A stretch of DNA of 64,000 bases from Apoderus coryli (GCA_911728435.2 OU452212.1:1928563-1992562); one strand, 5' to 3'. Positions 25,833-37,400 are shown, numbered from the stretch's first letter. Translations and numbers: made by a program. Notes: a model not told the origin generated them from the letters alone.

Positions 25833-28800
25833 GAATAAGTGTATAAGAATATTACAGTGGAACTGTCATTCAATTAATCCTCGCAAATCTAATCTAGTTA
25901 ATTTTTTGGCGAGCGAACCTATCGATATTATTGTTTTATCCGAAACTTGGTTAAAACCGGGAAAAGTTTTTAAGTTAAGCGGGTACAATCTAGTTAACAC
26001 ACCCAGAGATGATGGATACGGAGGCGTAGCCATCTTAATTAAAAAACACCTAACGTATTTTACAATTTCCATACAGAATGCTATTGAGGGATTAGAGTAT
26101 TGCGCCATCAATGTAACTGATTATAAAAAAAATGTTGTATCTGTATACAAACCTCCTAATGTCTTTGTGTCAGACAAAAAATTTGAATCCTTTTTTAATC
26201 AGTTTGACTTAGTCAACACTATTTTTTGCGGAGATTTTAACAGTCACCATGTTCTTTGGGGTTCAAACGGTAATAATTCACAGGGAGAACATCTAATTAG
26301 AGCTATAGACTCCACTAGTTTAATTGTATTAAATAATGGAAATCCCACGCGAGTGAGCTCCATAAATGACGGGTCTGTGGTCGATTTGACCATCGTTCCA
26401 GCAGGTATCGTCGACAAAATTCAATGGAAGGTGTGTGAGGATCCTATGGGGTCAGATCATTTACCTATATATATCACTTATCAAAGTCCTTTTAATTCCT
26501 TTCTTATAAAACCATCTACAAAATGGAATGATAAAAAAGCCGACTGGGAATCATTTACAAGTACAGTGGAGAAATTAATTAATAAAAATTTTGATTCCGA
26601 AAATGGCGACGAAATGTACAACTACTTGTGTCATTCTATATCAAAAAGTGCAGACAACACGATGCCTAAAAAAAAACCATTTAAACCTAATATAAGAAGA
26701 CCTGCCTGGTGGGACGATGAGTGTGACGCCTTAGTATTGAATAGAAAAAATGCATTCATAGCCTACAAAAAAAAATCAGATATCCATAATTACCTTATAT
26801 ATAAAAATATAGATGCGAAGGCCAGATTGATTTTTAATGTCAAGAAAAAAAACAATTGGAAACAGTTCTTAAATAGAATTAACAAAAATACATCGATTTC
26901 TGAAATTTGGAAAAGTTTAAAATGTATAAAGAACAGCTTAATTGAAAATAAAAAACCAGTGATCAATGCTGATTTAGCAGAATTACTTTTAGACAATATA
27001 GCCCCCGCTACTGTTTCAATAAACAAAACCACTACAAATAATTTTAACTTAGAACAACATCTTAATATCGGAAACTATTTTGATCTAACTGATCTAGAGT
27101 TAGCTATGATAAACTCAAGTAATACTTCTCCTGGATTAGATAGTTTTACTTATCCAATGATCAAAAATTTGCCCACCAATGCCAAATCACTTTTATTACA
27201 AATTTATAATAATTGGTGGGTTAAAAATATACACATTGAAAAATTTAAAGAAATTGTGGTACTGACATTCCTAAAACCTCTTAAAAATCCTTCTCTGGTT
27301 GGTTCGTATAGACCCATATCGCTTATGTCTTGTCTAGTTAAAACATTCGAAAGAATGATAAAGGCGCGGCTCGAGTGGTATCTTGAATATAATTCGCTAC
27401 TCCCTAGGAGACAATTTGGGTATCGTAGAGGATACGGTGTAAATGATGCTGTGGCTCAACTGGTTGTAGATATTCAGGATGGTTTTTCCGCCAATCAGTA
27501 CGTTACTTGCCTGTTTCTCGACTTGAAGGGGGCGTATGATGCTGTGAACCTAGATATTTTACATGCAAAAATGATAAGGGCAGGCATAGACGTGAATGCT
27601 GCAGCGGGAATCATATCCTTATTTTCGAATCGAAAAATATTTCTGAGAAATCACAGAAATGAATTAATAGGACCGAGACTAATAAACAACGGCATCCCTC
27701 AGGGTTCCGTATTATCTCCTGTGCTTTTTAATCTATACACAGCTGATTTGCACGATTTGTTTGACGATGAAATTAAAATTATTCAATACGCTGATGACAT
27801 TTGTATATATACTATCCATAAGACATATGAGCAGTGTATAAAAAATTTAAAATATGCAGTATATTGTTTGAGACCATGGTTGCAGGAGCAGGGATTTGCG
27901 ATGTCCACTGAAAAATCAAAATTTATGTCTTTCACAAGGCACAGACTTAAAAAGCATAATACAGTGACATTGAACGGACTCTGTTTTCCTGTGGTTGACG
28001 CATATAATTACCTGGGAATCACCCTAGATTCTAAATTATTGTGGACTAGACACATTAACCAGGTATTAAGTAAATGCGAAAAAGGTCTTAACATGCTGAG
28101 ATATATAACCAAGATAAAGTGGGGTGCTGATCCAAAATTGGCCCTCATCTTTTACAAATCATACATTCGCTCAATAATTGATTATGGAAGTATTTTTTAT
28201 GGTGGTGCCAGCACTACTAATTTAAAAAAAATTGATCGAATTCAATACAGTGCAATACGAATTGCCATAGGGGCAATGAAATCTTCTCCAACTCGTGCAA
28301 TATTGGCTGAGGCACAGGAACCTCCTCTCGAACTTAGAAGAAAATTTTTAGCAGAAAAAATGATTACTAAAATAAATTATTTCAACACAAAACTATCTAA
28401 ATCTATATCAACTCTGTCTAATAGCGTCCTTACTGAAAAATTCTGGCATTTTAAAAAAACACCTCCACTCGTTTCAGCCTTCACAAATGTTAGCTCCTTT
28501 TCTGATGACATACAGGAACTAGAAAAGTTTCCTATATTTAGTGAAAAAATGCAAATAATTACGTCTAGTTTTACGGTAACATACCCTCTATACACAGATA
28601 ATTGCATCCTAAATAATATCATCCTTAATTCTGAGTTGGAAAGAATTGATAAAAAGGCAGTACATATTTACACCGACGGTTCGAAACTTGAGGGACGGGT
28701 AGGTTGCGCCTTTTTCGTTCCCGAATTCACTCACATGGAAAGATATCGTTTGCCTGATGTAGGTTCTGTTTTTACGGCAGAAGCGATGGCTATTGAATCA

Positions 28801-29529
28801 GCACTCTATTGGGCTAAAAATAACCAAATATATGATTTGATTATCATAACGGATTCTCAAGCAGTTCTGAAGTCCATTCAAGCATCAGCGTCCAAATATT
28901 ATAACAATGCATTAATCATTAATATTAGGACAATTCTTTGCGAATTAGTTAAGCATGGCAAAGTGAGTTTTGTTTGGTCCAAAGGGCATGTTGGTGTCAC
29001 AGGTAACGAGACTGTAGACAAAGCAGCAAAATCTGCTTGCAACTTGGACAATGCATCAAAAGTTTTTATATATAACGATGTTATACAATATTTTAAAAGA
29101 AACATTTTCTTGACCTGGAAAAAACTCTGGAAAGATTACTCGAAATCTTCAAATAATCCCTATTTTAAAATACACCCTAGTTTACCATCTAAAAACGATA
29201 TACCACATATTTTCAATTTTAATGTTGGTAGGAGCTACTCGTCAACAGTTACTAGATTAAAGTTGAATCACGGTTGTTTTCCTGAACATCTAAATAAAAT
29301 AGGAATAAAAGAATCTCCTTACTGCGACTGTGGAAACACAGTGGGTGATCTTAATCACATATTCTTTGCTTGTGACAAGTACAGAAATTTTTCATGCTAC
29401 TTCATTGAAAAACTAGTTGCTGAGGGTTTTGAATTACCTACAAATATAGTACAATTACTTATTAACAATAGGAAAACATCCTATGATTTAATTATTGAAT
29501 TTCTGAAGACTTGTAAACTGAACATTTGA
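25786..29529 (+). CDS. Retrotransposon ORF2 (AP endonuclease, reverse transcriptase, RNase H)
   Basis: 1247 aa, the enzyme for target-primed reverse transcription. The endonuclease spans about residues 18-240, with LQWNCHSI, SETW, GDFNSHHVLWGS (near 150) and SDHLPI (near 222). The reverse transcriptase has [39 protein letters not shown], the catalytic box YADD (near 668) and YLGITLD. RNase H has YTDGSK (near 962), TAEAMAIESAL, ITDSQA and GHVGVTGNETVDKAA, so all acidic catalytic positions look present. A terminal CxCG...HxxxxC motif lies at about 1180. The ORF starts inside ORF1's 3' end in a different frame, so reinitiation or coupled translation is likely. It is fully open and may be active. 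Confidence 0.93.
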   Translation: MDQLKLATMTGTLLTKNKCIRILQWNCHSINPRKSNLVNFLASEPIDIIVLSETWLKPGKVFKLSGYNLVNTPRDDGYGGVAILIKKHLTYFTISIQNAIEGLEYCAINVTDYKKNVVSVYKPPNVFVSDKKFESFFNQFDLVNTIFCGDFNSHHVLWGSNGNNSQGEHLIRAIDSTSLIVLNNGNPTRVSSINDGSVVDLTIVPAGIVDKIQWKVCEDPMGSDHLPIYITYQSPFNSFLIKPSTKWNDKKADWESFTSTVEKLINKNFDSENGDEMYNYLCHSISKSADNTMPKKKPFKPNIRRPAWWDDECDALVLNRKNAFIAYKKKSDIHNYLIYKNIDAKARLIFNVKKKNNWKQFLNRINKNTSISEIWKSLKCIKNSLIENKKPVINADLAELLLDNIAPATVSINKTTTNNFNLEQHLNIGNYFDLTDLELAMINSSNTSPGLDSFTYPMIKNLPTNAKSLLLQIYNNWWVKNIHIEKFKEIVVLTFLKPLKNPSLVGSYRPISLMSCLVKTFERMIKARLEWYLEYNSLLPRRQFGYRRGYGVNDAVAQLVVDIQDGFSANQYVTCLFLDLKGAYDAVNLDILHAKMIRAGIDVNAAAGIISLFSNRKIFLRNHRNELIGPRLINNGIPQGSVLSPVLFNLYTADLHDLFDDEIKIIQYADDICIYTIHKTYEQCIKNLKYAVYCLRPWLQEQGFAMSTEKSKFMSFTRHRLKKHNTVTLNGLCFPVVDAYNYLGITLDSKLLWTRHINQVLSKCEKGLNMLRYITKIKWGADPKLALIFYKSYIRSIIDYGSIFYGGASTTNLKKIDRIQYSAIRIAIGAMKSSPTRAILAEAQEPPLELRRKFLAEKMITKINYFNTKLSKSISTLSNSVLTEKFWHFKKTPPLVSAFTNVSSFSDDIQELEKFPIFSEKMQIITSSFTVTYPLYTDNCILNNIILNSELERIDKKAVHIYTDGSKLEGRVGCAFFVPEFTHMERYRLPDVGSVFTAEAMAIESALYWAKNNQIYDLIIITDSQAVLKSIQASASKYYNNALIINIRTILCELVKHGKVSFVWSKGHVGVTGNETVDKAAKSACNLDNASKVFIYNDVIQYFKRNIFLTWKKLWKDYSKSSNNPYFKIHPSLPSKNDIPHIFNFNVGRSYSSTVTRLKLNHGCFPEHLNKIGIKESPYCDCGNTVGDLNHIFFACDKYRNFSCYFIEKLVAEGFELPTNIVQLLINNRKTSYDLIIEFLKTCKLNI

Positions 29530-29798
29530 GTAATTCAAACAGTCAGCAGTTTCATTGTAAACAATCTGTGGCTAATAGACTATGTCTGAAGCCAAATCTT
29601 AAAAAAAAAAAAAAAATAGATTTAGTGGATGAGCAGGATTGAAGTTTACGTTTTACAGCGGGGTTTGATAATGATAATAATAAAATTTGAAGTTGTCCTT
29701 GTCTAAAACAATTTTTTTTTATACAGGGTGTTAGTCAATAAGTGCAACAAACTTCAGCATGAAAAAATATGAGTTTGCTATTATACAGGGAGGCACTA

Positions 29799-32166
29799 TA
29801 CCGGGTATTCCATTAAGGGTGGACAGGTAGCATATCTCAGGAAATAATAGTCGTAGGATAATGGGAAAAAAATTCTGTTAGGAAAATCGACAATGGGAAA
29901 TCGCTGGAAATAGTTTTTAGTTCCTAACTATACCGCTAGTGGGCGTAATATATACAGTAATGCGAAAAATGCATTTTTATTGAAAATTTCGCAATATAAG
30001 TTAGAAAAACAATACTACGACGGTAATGCTACTGAGATTCGGCATCTTTTTGGTGTATCACTTTTTATTGTGCGGCTTGAAATAAAGGCAGCAGGCAAGG
30101 ACGAAATTTTACCTATGATAATGTGTATAACTTTGGTTTGGCTTAACCGAATTTATCAATTCTCCACAAATAATTATTTGTGGAGAAGACGAAGTTTGAT
30201 TTATCATTAAATGATAAACTCCACGTACAATGGACTATTTCTACAACATTCCATTTAAGTTTTTAAAGAAAAATCAAAAAAACCTTAGGCGATGCAAATA
30301 TCCAAAAATTAATTATGATTTGAAATCTTTTTTTTCTTCATCAGCAAGGCTTGAGTTCTTAAACAAAAATTAGATTGATAAATTCGGTTAAGCGGTTAAT
30401 TATTTGTGGAGAAGACGAAGTTTGATTTATCATTAAATGGAATGATACCATATTTTATCAAAAATGAAAAGTAAATTGAATTTGCAACAAAAAAGTCCAA
30501 AATCGCACAGGAAAATCTTTATTCGTTTGAGAGTTATGGCCAAAAGAATGTTGTTCACCAAAATTCGTTGAAAAATCATGTATCTTTAATTTTCCGTGTA
30601 CAAGAATGCCATGGGAAATAAAGAAATAGGTTTAAACTTTATTAAACTGATAGTTTAACAAATAAAAATAATGAAAGAGCCATTAAAATTACCAAAATGC
30701 AGAGCTTTCATAAAATTTGTTAAAAGACGTAGATCTAGATACCCATGAAAAAAAAATTGGGAAGTTTCCATGCATGGCATACTGCTAAATATCCTGACCG
30801 AAGACACCATAGCAGAAAAGTGTTCCGTCGGTTAGCAGTCCGTTTACGAGAAACGGGAAGTGTAAGAGTTGATCCAGTCCCGCTCAGAAGACGTCAAGTT
30901 AGCAGTGTAGATAATATTATAAGCGTTCTTGCGTATGTGGAAGCGAATCCTCATGTAAGCGTCAGACTTAGGAATAAATCGTACTTCAGCATATTGGATT
31001 TTAAAATCTTTTAAACTGCATCCTTACAGTATGGTTTTACATCAGGCACTTTCAGATGCTGATATTGACAAGAAGCGCCTATAGACTTTTGTTATTGGCT
31101 GAGAGATATGTGCACGGAAAACCCGCAATTTCTCTCACAGATTTTATGGACTGAGCCATTTTTTCTAGTTGTGGTAGTGTTAATTTACATAATACGCATT
31201 ATTGGTCACAAACAAATCCTCATTGGATGCCGGAAGTTGACCATCAAAGTAAATGGAGTGTAAACGTGTGGTGTGGAATCGTAGTCAGGGTATGTAGCAG
31301 CATATTCGCGTTTATTTATTTGTCTCCATGCATGGAAACTTCCTAATTTTGTTTCATGGGTATCTAGAGCTACCACCTCTTTTAACAAATTTTATGAAAG
31401 CTCTGCATTTTGCTAATTTTAATGGATCTTTCATTATTTTTATTTGTTAAACTATCAGTTTAATAAATTTTAAACCTATTTCTTTATTTTCCATGGCATT
31501 CTTGATCACGGAAAATTAAAGATACATGATTTTTCAACGAATTTTGGTGAACAACATTCTTTTGGCCATAACTCTCAAACGAATAAAGATTTTCCGTGCG
31601 ATTTTGGACTTTTTTGTTGCAAATTCAATTTACTTTTCATTTTTGATAAAATATTGGTATCATTCCATTTAAGTTTTTAAAGGAAAATGAAAAAAACCTT
31701 AGGCGATGCAAATATCGCCATCTAGCGGAGCCCCAAAAACAATTATGATTTAAAATATTTTTTTTCTTCATCAGCAAGGCTTGAGGTCTTAAACAAAAAT
31801 TAGATTGATAAATTCGATTAAGCCAAACCAAAGTTATAGACATTATCATAGGTCAAATTTCGTCCTTCCCTGCTGCCTTTATTTCAAGCCTTACAATAAA
31901 AAGTGATACACTAAAAAGATGCCGAATCTCAGTAGCATTACCGTGGTAGTATTGTTTTTCTAACTTATATTGCGAAATTTTCAATAAAAATGCATTTTTC
32001 GCATTACTGTATCTATTACGCCCCCTAGCGGTATAGTTAGGAACTAAAAAACTATTTCCTGCGATTTCCCATGGTGAATTTCCCTAAAAGAATTTTTTTC
32101 CCATTGTCCTACGACTATTATTTCCTGAGATATGCTACCTGTCCACTCTTAATGGAATACCCGGTA
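29799..32166 (+). mobile_element. Inverted-repeat DNA transposon with DUF4817/DDE transposase debris
   Basis: The ends are TACCGGGTATTCCATTAAG (left) and its complement (right), flanked by TA on both sides. Long inverted arms pair 29799-30170 with 31800-32166 and 30425-30770 with 31320-31665. The left arm also contains a direct copy (30240-30400) of right-arm sequence and a doubled segment (30168-30209 and 30393-30437). The centre encodes YPDRRHHSRKVFRRLAVRLR and RETGSVRVDPV (plus strand, 30790-30880). After a gap come ILWTEPFF, SVNLHNTHYWS and KWSVNVWCGIV (to about 31290). The HTH and first DDE block are recognisable; the C-terminus is missing. Confidence 0.85.
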
Positions 32167-32329
32167 TAATATGGCTCTTGTTTGACTAAAATTGCTTAGA
32201 ACAGGATTCAGTTGATGAATCAGAATTCAGGCACACGGCTTGTATGTGGAATTCGTAGGGATGAAAGAGGCTAGCGCTAAGATTAAGGAAATCGGCTGGT
32301 TAAGAATGAAACAAGGCCGGATTTTCATT

Positions 32330-32620
32330 CACTAATTTTGATTAATAAAATCCTCAGATGGAAAAAAGCGGAATACTTATATGAAAGATTGAAGTTCCGG
32401 GGATCTGTGTATGATGTGAATATTCCTCATAAAACTGTCATTACGCCACCGCTACACTCAACATCAATCTTTGAGCGGTCATTTTCCTATACGGTTTCGA
32501 TATATGACAACGCTTAATCGGAGAATATAAAAAGTTTACAGGGGTTTTCGTTTAAGAGCGCTGTCTGACACGTAATAGAACAAATTAATTTGTAAACATA
32601 AGCTACCTACTTTATTTGGC
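32330..32620 (+). pseudogene. Possible C-terminal end of a non-LTR ORF2
   Basis: One frame reads LILINKILRWKKAEYLYERL, then VNIPHKTVITPPLHSTSIFERSFSY, then stops. The pattern of an R-G-S/HSTS/F-RSFSY block is common at the end of insect RT ORFs. No other domain is present, so this is tentative. Confidence 0.4.
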
Positions 32621-33209
32621 TAGCAATGTAAAACAATTTTCAGATAGGTTTAAGCTAAAATATAAGTTAAATTAGGAAAACTATAATTATTTTTAGTCAG
32701 GACCTGTTTTTTAACCCAAAATGGCGGCGTCATACGTCACAGTTTGAAATGATTTAGTTCAAAGTGCGAACGTGGACTCGGAAGGCTGGACTTGATTCCT
32801 GAGTTATAGCATTTTGTGTGAAGGAACGTTTGTGATTGAAAAAAAAATGGAAAAAAGTGAACCTCTTAAAATCAAATTTTATTTGCATATCTCAAATAAA
32901 TCATCAGTTTTTATGAAAAACTTTAACTCAGCTGTGGCTCGGAACCGAAGCATTTACACACATACGTTTAGATAGCAACTGTCCTTATTTTTTTAAGCAG
33001 ATTCATCCCCTGAAGTTGCTCACATTTATTTACTAAACCCTTGTATATGTGGTTTCCAAAAGAAGAAGAGTAAAGGACACAAAAAAGAATTAATTTCAGG
33101 AAATAGATAGTCCATTTTTCCAGGAAAAGTTTCAATTTGCGAAAATATCACACGCACTCGGCTACTCGGCTGACCTCACGATCCTCCCCAACTGGATATA
33201 TCCGTCTAG

Positions 33210-33385
33210 ATGCTCAAATCTGAGGCAATCATCGTTTGAGCTTAGAGCAAGTCACTGATTGTTTGGGAATTATTATCCAAGAAACTGAGATCCTTGGGTA
33301 GGACTATGAGCTCTAGAGCTTCAATGCGTTTCTCCAATTTATCGATTGACCTGCAATCCGTTTGCTTCAACTAAAAAAAATCATA
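33210..33385 (-). pseudogene. Inverted partial duplicate of DCTN3 exon 1
   Basis: Reverse-complemented, this segment follows DCTN3 from the intron acceptor (TTTTTTTAGTTGAAGCAAA) through the first 50 or so codons, for example GAGAAACGCATTGAAGCTCT and CTACCCAAGGAT. The start codon is ACG, one codon is deleted and a CAA has become TAA. Because intron sequence is included it is a DNA-level duplication, not a processed copy. Homology ends near 33210. Confidence 0.8.
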
Positions 33386-34298
33386 TATTTCAAAAATAAT
33401 TTTTAATAAAAAATACTATTCAACGTGAATCACCCTGTAATATTAATAATCAATTATTAAGATGAAGACACATAATTTAGGTGAAATATGCGTTGAATTG
33501 GCAATGCTGCATAGAAGAATGGTTGTCAAGGGTAAATCGGTGTACGTTAGTTCCTACAATCGAACTAATTTAATAAGCTTTTGATAAGTTTACAAGTAGT
33601 AGTGATTATTTTTCAGTTCGTTGAATTGTTATCCAGATTGTCCACATTTGACTTATTATTTGTAGAACAGATAGCAAAAAAGTGAGTAGGGATATTTCCT
33701 ACCGCGCAAGAACCCTATGTTCTTGGTCCACCCTATAGTAATCGAGATATGATAGAAAGCAAGAGCTCAAATGAGGAAATAAAGTTCAAAGCCATGATAA
33801 TTGTTTTTTCGATATTCATGGGAATGTGTTCCCCTAGGATCATTGGAATTCATAAATTCCGAGGCACTTATTGTAATAATTTAGTATTTTGTATCTTGTT
33901 ACGTAAAGTATTGTATATACTTTCAATAAAATTTGATCAAGCTTAAATTATTAACGTTTAACTTTTTGTAGCTACAATAATTAAACCTATATGTATTTCG
34001 GGTTGCATACATATATTTCGGTATAAAAAAATCACAAAACGTAAATGGCAGTGGCTAGGTAGACGATAACGTGTGGTGCATTTTCCTTTACAATTAAAAC
34101 AATATGATGTTTGTTATGTAGGTAATTACCATATTTTTAGGTAGTGTAATCTCAAAACTGGCAAGAACAATTTTTAAATATACAAAGTTTCGTTCCTAAG
34201 TATCATTCTCAGACCAAAGTACAAAAACAGACATTAGCTACCTGGTATGAGGGTAAGGTAAGCCAAACAAAGTCAAAAAAACTTGATAATATTCGATT

Positions 34299-35409
34299 AG
34301 GGCCGGTATTATAAAACTATTTTGACAGATAGGTAACTAAAGGTTAACTGTGGAATGACGTCACATTTTATAGTTAACTTCAAAATGTAGGAGTTAACTT
34401 TATCGGACGAGGATGGGGTATCAGTTAAAGTTTACTTTATAGAAAATCGTGGTTTTCGACAGTTCTTCTGTCAATAATAGTTTATTAACCTAAATTTTAT
34501 TGTTTGGTTTTTTTGCAATAATAGGGTTATCCTTTCGTACTGAACGAAGTGAACAATCTGAAAATTGTCAGTTCATTCACGATTGAGTGTATTCTTTCGA
34601 CATCGGTCACTTCTACCAAAGTGATTAAAATTCCTACTTCCCTTGCCGCTTACTGATCAACCTCTAGGTACCGGTTAGTTCGTTCAGTTAACAGTTAACC
34701 TTTAAAAGTATTGAATATTGAGAGATAATAATTGGCATATGATTTCGAATCAAACCAATAAATTATAAAAGTTTAAAACATGGATAATAATATCATGGAA
34801 GAAATAATTTTCCAGTTTTCAGAGCAGATTTGGTTTTCACAAGTTTTCGAGGTTAAGTGAAAGACAATCACAAAAAAGATGATCTTTCGGTTTCGCCAAA
34901 TATTCAGTTCAGTATAATCACATTCAGTTTATTCACATTCACTTGTTCAGATCAATCACTACGAAAGAATAACCCTAATGTTACGAAACGATATCCACAT
35001 TATTTTTGAGGAACTTTTAACCGACGATAAAGAAGATGCTGTGAATATTGTTAAACGCCCTCGGCGACAAAGGATATTTGGACGGTAACGAAACAGAATT
35101 AAACGATTTCGATTATCAAGAGAGTCTGTAGGCTTATTAATGGAGCACATTCAAGCAAATTTACGAAGACCAACTAAGAGTTGTTTTGCACTCCACCACG
35201 TCCTTAAATTCATCCACAAATGATAAAAGAAATCCAATTTCTTCATAGGTAAAGTTTAATGATCGTCTATCCATATATTTTTATGAATATTTAGCAAAGA
35301 ATGGACAAAAACATTGACGCACAGACCACAGTACATAAACAAAACCGAGCTAAAAATTCTAGGTTAGAAATGAGACATTCTAAGACTAAGGCTTATATAA
35401 TACCGGCCA
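34299..35409 (+). mobile_element. PIF/Harbinger-like transposon remnant
   Basis: The ends GGCCGGTATTATA (left, about 34303) and its complement (right, about 35407) form terminal inverted repeats. After the nested MITE, 34978-35220 reads in one frame through one stop: RRQRIFGR, then NRIKRFRLSRESVGLLMEHIQANLRR, the N-terminal region of HARBI1-like transposases. The catalytic domain is absent. The flanking duplication is unclear. Confidence 0.65.
34523..34976. mobile_element. 454-bp MITE, copy 1, nested in the Harbinger-like remnant
   Basis: Terminal inverted repeats of the AGGGTTATTCTTTCGTA type, flanked by AAT on both sides (34520-34522 and 34977-34979). Nearly the same sequence lies in opposite orientation at 38872-39328. 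Confidence 0.88.
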
Positions 35410-35779
35410 TTTTATTCCAACATATAAACATAAATTTTTCTCGGCATATAATTTTCTATTCACAATTACCAGTCGACTAATACTATTTATGAAGAAATAT
35501 GGTCTCGTTATATTTCAGATTAAAATTGATATATTTCATGGAGATTTAATATTTGAACTTTTAAAATAATTTTTACTTTTACACTACTAATTATTCTCTG
35601 ATGAAGAGAACTACCAGAAATGCAAAGGTGTCATCGGTTGAGCAGAAACAGTTAACGTTGGAATATATTTAAAAAAAGCCAAAGTTAATTACAGGAAAAT
35701 TAAATTTAAATACGTACATCTTTATGCATTCCTAGAATGTTATGCTAACGCTGGTTAGTGTGTGTATAGTCGCGGCCTA

Positions 35780-35943
35780 CAAAATCTGACAGTTGCATAA
35801 TATAGGATTTTTATTTTGTGGTTAGGTGAAATTTTTAAACCAAAATATTCAAGAACATTCTATTATACATTGATAGTTCATAGTAAATTAGTCATTTTGG
35901 TGAGAGTATTAGGTTTATTTAAAGGTATACATAGATTAAAAAT
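35780..35943 (+). promoter_or_regulatory. Putative 5' noncoding exon of DCTN3
   Basis: The DCTN3 ATG sits just behind a splice acceptor, so an upstream exon is needed. The only strong donor nearby is GTAAGT at 35944, preceded by about 160 bp of AT-rich sequence without an open frame. The left limit is a guess: no TATA box or initiator decides it. Confidence 0.4.
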
Positions 35944-36181
35944 GTAAGTATTTTATTTATTTCTAAAAATAAAATAATAATCTCTAAATACCTAGCTAAG
36001 GTAGTTTTATTGTAACCAATACGTAAAAGATTCTTGAATTTATGGAAGGTATAAATTTGTATTCTATTTAAATTAGTAAGAAGAAAATGTGTATGATTCC
36101 TTCCCTCAATAGCAGCAATAACACATTCTGGATATCATTTTTAAGCTACATGCAAGTATTGATTTCTTTTAGTCAAAGCAA

Positions 36182-36943
36182 ATGGATTGCACGTCCATCG
36201 ATTTACTCGAGAAACGCATTGAAGCTCTGGAGCTGATAGTCCTACCCAAGGATGTCTACAGTTTCTTGGATAATAAATCCCAAGCACTCACCGATTTATT
36301 GCTCCAAACGCAAACGATGATTGCCTCAGCTTTGAGCTGTCGAGAAGCGATCAAATCCATTTTAGGCCATATGGAGACCATAAACGAATTCTTGGATCCT
36401 TGTCATGGTGAAACTGAATTTGAAATTGAGGCTAAACGTCATTACCTTTTGGAATTGTATCCCGAACTGAAAGAGACTATCGAAATGATTGGTACTGTTG
36501 AAATGTTGATACCGTACACGGATTCTGCAAATATTATGAAAGTTACCGAATTGTCGGATAAGTTGGAACAGTTGGTAACGTCGCATTTGGATATTTATGC
36601 GGATAATAGGGAAGTGACACAGAATGTCTTGAAGTCGTTGCAGGTAAGTTTATAATAAGATAATAACCCTTACCATATTTCTTTCTCACATTAACTGACG
36701 TTTTGTTAAGCTATGATTAAGTGTAAAGTCTCTATTAAATGGTGTAATTTAATTAAGTTAACACCATTTAAGTATAGGGTATGTTGTTGGTTACTATTCT
36801 TGACTAAATAAGTAAATTACTTCTATTACTTACAGGAGTACCACGATATTACTGCATCTATGAAAGTACTTTTTGCTCAGTTGGATAGAGCTGTGAATGA
36901 TATGGAGATGGCTTTGCAAGCCAAAGTACCAGTTGAAGAGTGA
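36182..36943 (+). CDS. DCTN3: Dynactin subunit 3 (p24), 2 coding exons
   Basis: Small shoulder/arm subunit of dynactin, the cofactor of cytoplasmic dynein. Exon 36182-36643 (154 codons) ends CAG|GTAAGT. Exon 36836-36943 starts after TTACAG and ends in TGA, giving 189 aa, close to the usual size of about 186 aa. Recognisable parts are an N-terminal LLEKRIEALE helix, the INEFLDP motif, the ELYPELKETIEMIGTVEML segment, and a C-terminal helical exon with FAQLDRAVNDME ending in PVEE, much like vertebrate p24. The protein is predicted to be all helix or coiled coil. The ATG lies 8 nt after an acceptor (TTTCTTTTAG at about 36164-36173). A donor GTAAGT at 35944 therefore implies a noncoding first exon. 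A broken inverted copy of the exon 1 start lies at 33210-33385. Confidence 0.9.
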
Positions 36944-37125
36944 GTTTAACACGTAGAAACTTGACTTTATAAAACTGAACATTTCCAGATAATATTTATA
37001 TTTACCATAATAACTTGTAATTTGTATTATTGTTGTTTATTCTTTAATTTTTTAGTTTAGTACAACATTTTGAATTGATTTAATTGTAATTAGAAGTATT
37101 TTTTGATATTATTAAAGTAATTAAC

Positions 37126-37131
37126 AATAAA
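37126..37131 (+). terminator. Poly(A) signal AATAAA of DCTN3
   Basis: A canonical AATAAA lies about 185 bp after the DCTN3 stop codon in an AT-rich 3' UTR, and no other gene lies between them. Confidence 0.55.
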
Positions 37132-37289
37132 ATTGTTTTGGAGACAAAAATATTGTCCAATCTTTGCATAATTGATTTATAAATCATGCAATTAATTAAA
37201 ATTATGTTACCCCATTCAAAAAGGGTATAGGATGACACATAGATGGCGTTATTAGAATATTTTCCATATGATTTTTATTTAGTACTAAC

Positions 37290-37400
37290 TTTCAAACGAT
37301 AGGTGTATAAATTTGACAGCAATCTGACTTTTGATTCGTGAGATATAGCCTTTTGTGTGAAGCAACTTTTGTTATTGAAAAAAGTGAATTTCGAGCCAAA
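37290..37400 (+). repeat. Possible mariner 5' remnant (related copy at 32790-32865)
   Basis: Both loci share TAGCATTTTGTGTGAAGGAAC-like sequence leading into GTTATTGAAAAAAGTGAA. This resembles the leader and first codons of insect mariner transposases, but no transposase body follows. Confidence 0.35.

Larger units (their letters stand above)
24378..29616 (+). mobile_element. Full-length non-LTR retrotransposon (APE endonuclease/RT/RNase H type)
   Basis: The element is about 5.24 kb, with a 168-bp 5' UTR, two intact overlapping ORFs and a 16-base A tail (29601-29616). It is flanked by TAGATTTAGTGG at 24366-24377 and 29617-29628; two further A residues may extend the duplication to 14 bp. Exact flanks, a homopolymer tail and two undamaged ORFs all point to a recent insertion. 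EN-RT-RNase H order plus a C-terminal Cys/His motif fits the I-like group of elements. The clade would need a tree. Confidence 0.93.
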
